Shown here: piece after piece, positions 58,911 to 64,000 of the stretch | Numbering within the stretch: the first letter of the stretch is position 1 | How the letters are laid out: each line of letters starts with the position of its first letter | Assembly: GCF_036231965.1 (NCBI RefSeq) | Contig: NZ_CP109499.1 | Coordinates: forward strand, 6,324,001-6,388,000 | Origin: Streptomyces sp. NBC_01428 | Lineage (GTDB): Bacteria > Actinomycetota > Actinomycetes > Streptomycetales > Streptomycetaceae | DNA length: 64,000 nt | Direction of reading: 5' to 3' | Position numbers and translations under genes: made by a program | The notes under the pieces: model-generated | Told to the model about the DNA's origin: nothing | The model's input: only the letters and a program-made list of their open reading frames with translations | Databases searched by the model: none

Positions 58911-59579
58911 ATGCGGACGGGGAGACTGCTCGGTTCGGGGCGTTCGGCGGACGTCTACGAGATCGACGAGGCGTGGGTGCTGCGGCGGGACCGCGGCGGC
59001 TGGGGCGACGCGACGGCCGAGGCCGTCGTCATGCGGCACGTCCACGAGCACGGCTATCCGGTGCCGGGCGTGCGGGCCGCGACCCGCGCCGACCTGGTCA
59101 TGGAGCGGCTGTCGGGGCCGACCATGCTGGAGGCGTTCGGGCAGGGGCTGCTGTCCCCGCCGGAGGCGGGCCTCGTCCTGGCCCGGCTGCTGCGCCGGCT
59201 GCACGCCGTGCCCGCGCGGTTGTCCGCCGATCCCGCGGTCCGCGTCCTGCACCTGGACCTGCACCCCGACAACGTGATGCTCACCCCGGACGGACCGAAG
59301 GTCATCGACTGGGCCAACGCCGAGGAGGGGCCGCCCGGCCTCGACTGGGCCACGTCCGCGGTGATCCTCGCCCAGGTCGCCGTGGGCGGCGGACCGATCG
59401 GCGACGTGGCGGGCGAGACGCTGGACGCCCTGCTCGACGCGAACGAGGACCAGGTGACGGAGAGCGCGCTGGCCGAGGCGCTGCGGCGCCGGGCGGCCAA
59501 CCCGACGATGAGCGGCCGCGAGGTCGAGCTGCTCGGGGACGCGGAGGACCTGATCCGGGTGGTGCTCGGCCGGCGGTGA
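58911..59579 (+). CDS. APH-type phosphotransferase family protein
   Basis: The 222-residue protein has a kinase-like fold: LLGSGRSADVYEID (Gly-rich loop), VLRRDRGG, VLHLDLHPDNVMLT (catalytic loop HxDxxxxN, with D-L-H-P-D-N) and KVIDWANAEEG (metal-binding D-x-x). It is short compared with aminoglycoside phosphotransferases (about 270) but the catalytic residues are complete. It is divergent from the B12 operon. The substrate is unknown. Confidence 0.85.
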   Translation: MRTGRLLGSGRSADVYEIDEAWVLRRDRGGWGDATAEAVVMRHVHEHGYPVPGVRAATRADLVMERLSGPTMLEAFGQGLLSPPEAGLVLARLLRRLHAVPARLSADPAVRVLHLDLHPDNVMLTPDGPKVIDWANAEEGPPGLDWATSAVILAQVAVGGGPIGDVAGETLDALLDANEDQVTESALAEALRRRAANPTMSGREVELLGDAEDLIRVVLGRR

Positions 59580-59721
59580 GCCGGCGCCCGTCCCACCAAC
59601 CCGCGGCCGCCCGACAGCTTCTCCGTCCCCCTCGGCCCCTGCCCGACGCCGGTCCACCCGAAGCGGGGGCTCCGCCCCGGACCCCGCTCCTCGACGGCCG
59701 GAGGGGGTATCGCGTCCGGAC
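59580..59721 (+). repeat. Genus-wide GGGGCTCCGCCCC repeat, copy 3, after the kinase gene
   Basis: GGGGGCTCCGCCCCGGACCCCG followed by CTCCTCGACGGCCGGAGGGGG lies at 59665-59709. It is copy 1 in the same orientation and again sits downstream of a gene, as if serving as terminator. Confidence 0.65.
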
Positions 59722-59995
59722 TCATCCCGCCGTCGCGCGCCAGAAGGCGCACATCAGGGGGGTGGGCGTCGGACCCGTCATGCCGGTCTGGGTGAGCAGC
59801 AGGGCGACCGTTCCGGTGGACGGCACGAGGTGGCCGGTCGTGCCGGTGCCGCCGGTCCAGCCGTAGCGGCCGGGGACGTTCCACGGCTCGGTCGGGGCGA
59901 TGTCGACCGGGGCGCCGTAACCCCACAGCGGCTGAGGACCGCGCCCGCCGAGGACCGCGCGGCCGATATGTGTGGGCCGGGACGCCGACAGGGGA
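59722..59995 (-). pseudogene. Serine hydrolase/beta-lactamase C-terminal remnant
   Basis: The minus-strand frame ending at 59722 codes PLWGYGAPVDIAPTEPWNVPGRYGWTGGTGTTG, then VALLLTQTGMTG and MCAFWRATAG. This is the C-terminal end of a class C beta-lactamase-like serine hydrolase (the W-N-V-P-G-R-Y-G-W-x-G-G-T-G block). The catalytic SxxK part is absent; upstream sequence to 60083 is not homologous and the MBL gene begins there. The gene is decayed. Confidence 0.6.
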
Positions 59996-60083
59996 CCGCG
60001 TACGGCCAGGGGGTGGGGAGTCGAAGCCGCACGACGAGTGGCGGCAGGCCGACGGGGCCGTACGGCGGCCGGACGCCGGAGAG

Positions 60084-61163
60084 TCAGACCGCTACGTACG
60101 TCACCGGGTCGGTGCCCGTCACCGCCTCGGCCCGGCCCAGCTTCACCAGGCGCCGCACGTGCGCCTCGGCCTCCGACACGGCGATGTTCCGTGACCCGTA
60201 CGGGATGTCGGCCCAGGGGCGGTTCCACTCCATGCGCTCGGCGATCTGCCAGGGGGTGAGCGGGGTGGCGAGGAGGGTCAGCAGGCCGGTGAGGCGGTCC
60301 TCGTGGTGGGCGAGCAGCTCGGTGACGCGGGCGGGCGCGTCGGTGAACACGTGCTGGTGGGCCGGGAGGACCTCGGCGGGGGCGAGCCGGCCGACGCGCT
60401 CCAGGGAGTCGAGGTAGTCGCCGAGCGGGTCGGCGATCTCGGCGAGGCCCTCGTCCCCGTCCGCGTACGGAGGGCGGCCGTGGGTGTCCGGATCCTCGTA
60501 GAGGCCGATGTGCGGGGTGATCCTCGGGAGCAGGTGGTCGCCGGAGAACAGGCGTCCGTTGCCCGCCAGCCGGGCGGGGTGTTCCTCCTCCAGGTGGAGG
60601 CAGACGTGGCCCGGGGTGTGGCCGGGGGTCCAGACCGCGCGCAGCCGGCGGCCGGGCAGCGGGAGGAACTCGCCGGGGACGATGTCGCGGTCGGGCAGCG
60701 CGGGGGAGAAGCCCGGCAGGGTGCCGGTGCGGCGCAGGGAGGTGCCCGCGCCGCGCAGGGGGGCGATGTGGTCCTCCGGGGCGCCGGACGCCTCCAGTTT
60801 GGCCACCATGTAGGCGAACCAGCGCTCGGGGCGGTTCTCCCGGGTGCGCCGCACGATGGCGGTGTCGGCCGCGTGCATCGCGATCCAGGCGCCGGACGCC
60901 TCGCGGACGCGGCCGGACAGGCCGTGGTGGTCGGGGTGGTGGTGCGTGATGACGACGCCGTGGATCTCCTCGACGGAGGTGCCGCAGTCCGTGAGCCCCT
61001 CGGTGAGGGTGTCCCACGAGGCGGGGTCGTCCCAGCCCGTGTCGACGAGCACCGGCCCCGCGTCGGAGTCGAGCAGATAGACCAGGGTGTGACCGAGGGG
61101 GTTGTCGGGGATGGGGACGCGGATCGACCGTACGCCCCCGCCGTGATCGCTCACCTGCGCCAT
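60084..61163 (-). CDS. MBL-fold metallo-hydrolase
   Basis: The 359-residue protein has the metallo-beta-lactamase motif ITHHHPDHHGL (H74-x-H76-x-D78-H79), preceded by LVDTGWDD and followed by AVWTPGHTPGHVCLHL and LFSGDHLLPRITPHIGL, which supply the other metal ligands. The C-terminal half has a winged-helix-like part (RVTELLAHHEDRLTGLLTLL...TPWQIAERMEW), typical of a subgroup found with acyl-CoA catabolism. It is divergent from the aldehyde dehydrogenase, and a KstR-like site lies between. It probably hydrolyses a thioester or lactone. Confidence 0.88.
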   Translation of the reverse strand: MAQVSDHGGGVRSIRVPIPDNPLGHTLVYLLDSDAGPVLVDTGWDDPASWDTLTEGLTDCGTSVEEIHGVVITHHHPDHHGLSGRVREASGAWIAMHAADTAIVRRTRENRPERWFAYMVAKLEASGAPEDHIAPLRGAGTSLRRTGTLPGFSPALPDRDIVPGEFLPLPGRRLRAVWTPGHTPGHVCLHLEEEHPARLAGNGRLFSGDHLLPRITPHIGLYEDPDTHGRPPYADGDEGLAEIADPLGDYLDSLERVGRLAPAEVLPAHQHVFTDAPARVTELLAHHEDRLTGLLTLLATPLTPWQIAERMEWNRPWADIPYGSRNIAVSEAEAHVRRLVKLGRAEAVTGTDPVTYVAV

Positions 61164-61200
61164 GCGCTCCCACCCATCGCCGAGTTGCGGACACTATAAC

Positions 61201-61214
61201 TAGAACGGGTTCCA
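61201..61214. promoter_or_regulatory. KstR-like operator site 3 (perfect consensus)
   Basis: TAGAACGGGTTCCA is an exact match to T-N2-AAC-N2-GTT-N2-A. It lies 38 bp upstream of the MBL-hydrolase start and 148 bp upstream of the dehydrogenase start. Confidence 0.7.
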
Positions 61215-61286
61215 ATGGGAGCCCAAGTCGACTGTCCGGTACGCGGTGTTCACCGGTCGGGTCCGCGCCGTGGACTCATGTGACCG

Positions 61287-61302
61287 GAACTGGTATCAGT
61301 TC
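61287..61302. promoter_or_regulatory. GAACTGGT-ATCAGTTC palindrome
   Basis: The arms match at 7 of 8 positions. The outer GAACTGGTA also occurs in operator site 2 (50403-50411). It is 60 bp from the dehydrogenase start, a good place for a repressor. Confidence 0.5.
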
Positions 61303-61361
61303 TCGTATCTGATGAAGCGTCAGAAGTGCTGGCAGTGGGCGTCCCTGGGAGGCAGTCGGCC

Positions 61362-62819
61362 ATGACCGAGCTCGTGGAACACGGACAGCTGTTCATCGGC
61401 GGGGCGTTGACCGACCCCCTGGGCAAGGGCGTCATCGAGGTGATCTCGCCGCACACCGAGGAGGTCATCGGGCGGGTGCCGCACGCGTCGACGGCGGACG
61501 TCGACCGGGCCGTCGCCGCGGCGCGCCAGGCGTTCGACGAGGGGCCCTGGCCACGCATGAGCCTCGACGAACGGATCGCGGTCGTCACCCGCATCAAGGA
61601 CGCGATCGCCGTACGGCACGAGGAGATCGCCCGTGTCATCTCCTCCGAGAACGGCTCCCCCTACTCGTGGAGCGTCCTCGCGCAGGCACTCGGCGCGATG
61701 ATGGTCTGGGACGCGGCGATCACGGTCGCGCGCGGCTACACCTACGAGGAGGCGCGCGACGGCGTCCTCGGCAAGCTGCTCGTGCGGCGCGAGCCGGTGG
61801 GGGTGGTTGCGGCCGTCGTGCCGTGGAACGTCCCGCAGTTCGTGGCGGCGGCCAAGCTCGCTCCCGCGCTGCTGACCGGCTGCACCGTCGTCCTCAAGCC
61901 GTCGCCCGAATCACCCCTGGACGCCTATCTGCTCGGGGAGATCGCGCAGGAGGCCGGACTGCCCGAAGGGGTGCTGTCGATCCTCCCGGCGGACCGCGAG
62001 GTCAGCGAGTACCTGGTCGGACACCCCGGCGTCGACAAGGTCTCCTTCACCGGTTCGGTCGCGGCCGGGCGGCGCGTGATGGAGGTCGCCTCCCGTCATC
62101 TCACCCGCGTGACGCTGGAGTTGGGCGGCAAGTCGGCGGCCGTGGTGCTGCCGGACGCCGATCTCGACACGGCGGTGCCGGGGATCGTGTCGGCGGCCTG
62201 GATGAACAACGGCCAGGCCTGCGTGGCCCAGACCCGCATCCTCGTCCCGCGCTCCCGCTACGACGAGTTCGCGGACGCCTTCGCCGGCGCGGCGAACGCC
62301 CTGGTCGTGGGCGACCCGCTGGACCCGGCCACTCAGGTCGGCCCGCTCGTCGCCGAACGCCAGCGGCGCCGCAACCTCGACTACATCCGCATCGGCCAGG
62401 AGGAGGGCGCCAAGATCCTGGCGGGCGGCGGGCGCCCGGAGGGTCTCGACCGCGGCTGGTACGTCGAGCCGACCCTCTTCGGCGACGTCGACAACTCGAT
62501 GCGCATCGCCCGCGAGGAGATCTTCGGCCCCGTCATCTGCCTGCTCCCGTACGGCGACGAGACCGAGGCCGTGAAGATCGCCAACGACTCCGACTACGGG
62601 CTCAGCGGCAGCGTCTGGACCGCGGACGTCGCCCACGGCATCGACATCGCCCGCCGGGTCCGCACCGGCACCTACTCCGTCAACACCTTCAGCCTCGACA
62701 TGCTCGGCCCGTTCGGCGGCTACAAGAACTCGGGCCTGGGGCGGGAGTTCGGACCCGAGGGGTTCGGCGAGTTCCTGGAGCACAAGATGATCCACCTGCC
62801 GGCCGGCTGGGAGGCGTGA
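61362..62819 (+). CDS. Aldehyde dehydrogenase
   Basis: The 485-residue protein shows the ALDH residues: VVPWNVP (Asn), VTLELGGKSAAVV (E253), NNGQACVAQTR (C287) and EEIFGPVICLLPY. It ends in MLGPFGGYKNSGLGREFGPEG, as in the betaine/aldehyde class. It oxidises an aldehyde to acid with NAD(P). ATG 61362 follows GGGAGGC; the 12-residue longer frame is less supported. The ferredoxin gene begins 2 nt after its stop. The KstR-like site upstream suggests it oxidises a sterol-derived or side-chain aldehyde. Confidence 0.92.
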   Translation: MTELVEHGQLFIGGALTDPLGKGVIEVISPHTEEVIGRVPHASTADVDRAVAAARQAFDEGPWPRMSLDERIAVVTRIKDAIAVRHEEIARVISSENGSPYSWSVLAQALGAMMVWDAAITVARGYTYEEARDGVLGKLLVRREPVGVVAAVVPWNVPQFVAAAKLAPALLTGCTVVLKPSPESPLDAYLLGEIAQEAGLPEGVLSILPADREVSEYLVGHPGVDKVSFTGSVAAGRRVMEVASRHLTRVTLELGGKSAAVVLPDADLDTAVPGIVSAAWMNNGQACVAQTRILVPRSRYDEFADAFAGAANALVVGDPLDPATQVGPLVAERQRRRNLDYIRIGQEEGAKILAGGGRPEGLDRGWYVEPTLFGDVDNSMRIAREEIFGPVICLLPYGDETEAVKIANDSDYGLSGSVWTADVAHGIDIARRVRTGTYSVNTFSLDMLGPFGGYKNSGLGREFGPEGFGEFLEHKMIHLPAGWEA

Positions 62820-62821
62820 GG

Positions 62822-63055
62822 ATGGGCGACCGCTGGCAGGTCGAGGTCGACCGCTCCGTCTGCATCGGCTCCGCCCAGTGCGTCCACCACGCCCCGGACG
62901 CCTTCCACCTCGACACCGCCCGCCAGTCCCACCCCACCACCCCGGAGACGGACGCCACCGAACAGATCCTCGAAGCCGCCGAGGGCTGCCCGGTCGAAGC
63001 CGTCATGATCACCCTGCTGGGCAGCGGGGAGCCGGTGTTCCCGCCGGAGGAGTAG
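62822..63055 (+). CDS. [3Fe-4S] ferredoxin
   Basis: The 77-residue protein has VDRSVCIGSAQCVHHAPDAF (C14-x5-C20) and AEGCPVEAV (C56-P), the three-cysteine pattern of P450-type [3Fe-4S] ferredoxins. The position where a fourth Cys would sit is Gly/Ser. It is likely the electron donor for a P450; the only P450 here is the CYP125-like one about 12 kb away. It begins 2 nt after the dehydrogenase stop, behind GGAGGCGTGAGG, so it is co-transcribed. Confidence 0.92.
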   Translation: MGDRWQVEVDRSVCIGSAQCVHHAPDAFHLDTARQSHPTTPETDATEQILEAAEGCPVEAVMITLLGSGEPVFPPEE

Positions 63056-63135
63056 GGGGCGGGGCGCCGGACGGGGGCTGCCCGGCCCTCGGTTACGCTC
63101 CACCGGTTCCGACCGATCGACCGGGGTGGGCAAGC

Positions 63136-64000
63136 GTGCACAAGACCGAGGCCAAGGAGCTGCTGGAGCAGGCGAGGGCGGCGTGGGAGGCCGAGGAGTG
63201 GCTGCGGTCCGCCGACCTCTACGAGCGGGTCCTGGAGCACTTCCCCGACGAGCGGCCGAGCGCGGTGTGGTGGTACGACGCCGCGCTCGCCCACAAGTTC
63301 CTCCGGAACTGGGACAAGGCCCTCGACCTCGGCCGGGAGGCGGCTGCCCGCGCCCCGCGCGGGGAGGGCGATCCCGCCTACTGGAACCTCGGCATCGCCG
63401 CCACGATCCGGCGCGACTGGACCACGGCCCGCGCGGCCTGGGCCGGCTTCGGCATCGAACTCCCCGAGGGCGAGGGCGAGATCGACGGCCGTTTCGGGGT
63501 CGCCTGTGTACGGCTGGACACGGACGGACAACGGGAGGTCGTGTGGATCGAGCGGTTGTGCCCGACCCGGGGGCGCGTGGTGAACGTGCCCGTGACGGGC
63601 GGCCGGCGGTACGGCGAGATCGTCGTGCACGACGGCGAGCCCACGGGCGAGCGTGTCTTCCGCGGCACGACCTGTCCCGTCTTCGACGAGCTCGAGCTCT
63701 TCGAGCCGTCCGAGCTGCCGACGTGGGAGGTGACGGTCGGCGCGGGCGACGCGGCGGACCTGGAGGCCCTGCTGGCCCTGTTCGCCGAGCACGGTCTCGG
63801 CGCCGAACCCGCGAGCGCGGTGCGGATGCTCTGCGCGTGTTGCAGCGAGGGAACCCATCAAGTGGACCGCGAGGTACGGGCGGGAGCCCAGGCGGTGTCG
63901 CTGGCGGCTCCCGAGCAGGAGGCGCGCCGCCTCCTGGACCGCTGGGCCGGCGAGAAGGCGATCGGTCGCAGCTGGAGCGGGCTGGCGCGGCCGGGCCTGG
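63136..64000 (+). CDS. TPR-repeat protein, N-terminal part (runs off the window)
   Basis: GTG 63136 opens a frame with no stop to the end of the window, 288 residues visible. The N-terminus has TPR-like helices: AKELLEQARAAWEAEEWLRSADLYERVLEHFPDERPSAVWWYDAALAHKFLRNWDKALDLGREAAARAP, then GDPAYWNLGIAATIRRDWTTARAAW. The middle part is strand-rich (RGRVVNVPVTGGRRYGEIVVHDG), and CACCSEGTH is a Cys-rich spot. It probably has a protein-interaction role; I recognise the type in Streptomyces but not a function. Confidence 0.8.
   Translation, partial: MHKTEAKELLEQARAAWEAEEWLRSADLYERVLEHFPDERPSAVWWYDAALAHKFLRNWDKALDLGREAAARAPRGEGDPAYWNLGIAATIRRDWTTARAAWAGFGIELPEGEGEIDGRFGVACVRLDTDGQREVVWIERLCPTRGRVVNVPVTGGRRYGEIVVHDGEPTGERVFRGTTCPVFDELELFEPSELPTWEVTVGAGDAADLEALLALFAEHGLGAEPASAVRMLCACCSEGTHQVDREVRAGAQAVSLAAPEQEARRLLDRWAGEKAIGRSWSGLARPGL

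Overview
This window is chromosomal DNA of a Streptomyces-type actinomycete. It is very GC-rich with strong third-position GC bias, GTG and TTG starts are common, and it carries families typical of the genus (TerD stress proteins, an 80-kDa class DHA2 transporter, GT87/PAP2 membrane enzyme, SCO2322-family protein, DUF6959, actinomycete integrative element genes). Two genes run off the ends: a TerA/TerD-type protein on the left and a TPR protein on the right.

Layout. 1-6.3 kb is a ter stress island: two TerD-fold proteins, then a translationally linked set of C-C bond lyase, a four-domain phosphoribosyltransferase/TRSP/StiP/PELOTA protein and a HAD phosphatase, matching the known ter-linked predicted nucleoside-like metabolite pathway. 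6.5-13.4 kb holds an FmdB zinc ribbon, a class A penicillin-binding protein whose transpeptidase SxxK motif has lost its lysine, a secreted polysaccharide deacetylase, a coiled-coil membrane protein and a lipoprotein. 13.6-22.5 kb is a degraded actinomycete integrative element (AICE) in a tRNA-Val(UAC) gene: int, xis, repSA and two small genes overlap in one operon, the conjugation module is gone, and a truncated GGDEF gene marks the deletion. Its interior is AT-richer cargo, notably a HEPN-domain protein and a two-TM protein that look defence-related.

22.6-34.7 kb is mostly ordinary single genes and short operons (VOC protein, MarR-MFS-isochorismatase operon, ketopantoate reductase-like, DUF2277, DedA, DoxX, FAD/NAD(P)-binding protein, PhoD phosphatase, secreted HNH nuclease). 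At 34.9 kb a yybP-ykoY (manganese) riboswitch precedes a TMEM165/GDT1 Mn transporter. 36-48.9 kb holds a HAD hydrolase, peptidoglycan-binding protein, DHA2 transporter with a cytosolic winged-helix tail, paired membrane/disordered proteins, DUF1992, FHA-like protein, O-methyltransferase, MHS-family transporter and a GT87-PAP2 enzyme.

48.9-63 kb shows two coordinated systems. A divergent cyp125-like P450/fadA5-like thiolase pair, and about 11 kb away a divergent MBL hydrolase/aldehyde dehydrogenase-ferredoxin set, share KstR-like AAC-N2-GTT palindromes and may form a small steroid-catabolism regulon. Between them, a cobalamin riboswitch leads a five-gene operon: a secreted alpha/alpha-toroid protein, an SCO2322-family protein and an ECF transporter (EcfT, fused EcfAA', S component). 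The first two resemble the two halves of intrinsic factor/transcobalamin, suggesting a surface B12 capture step.

A 112-bp palindromic repeat occurs three times (35.9, 37.2 and 51.7 kb). Its arms are nearly identical but each copy has a different 18-nt core of exactly the same length; this is the most unusual non-coding structure in the window.
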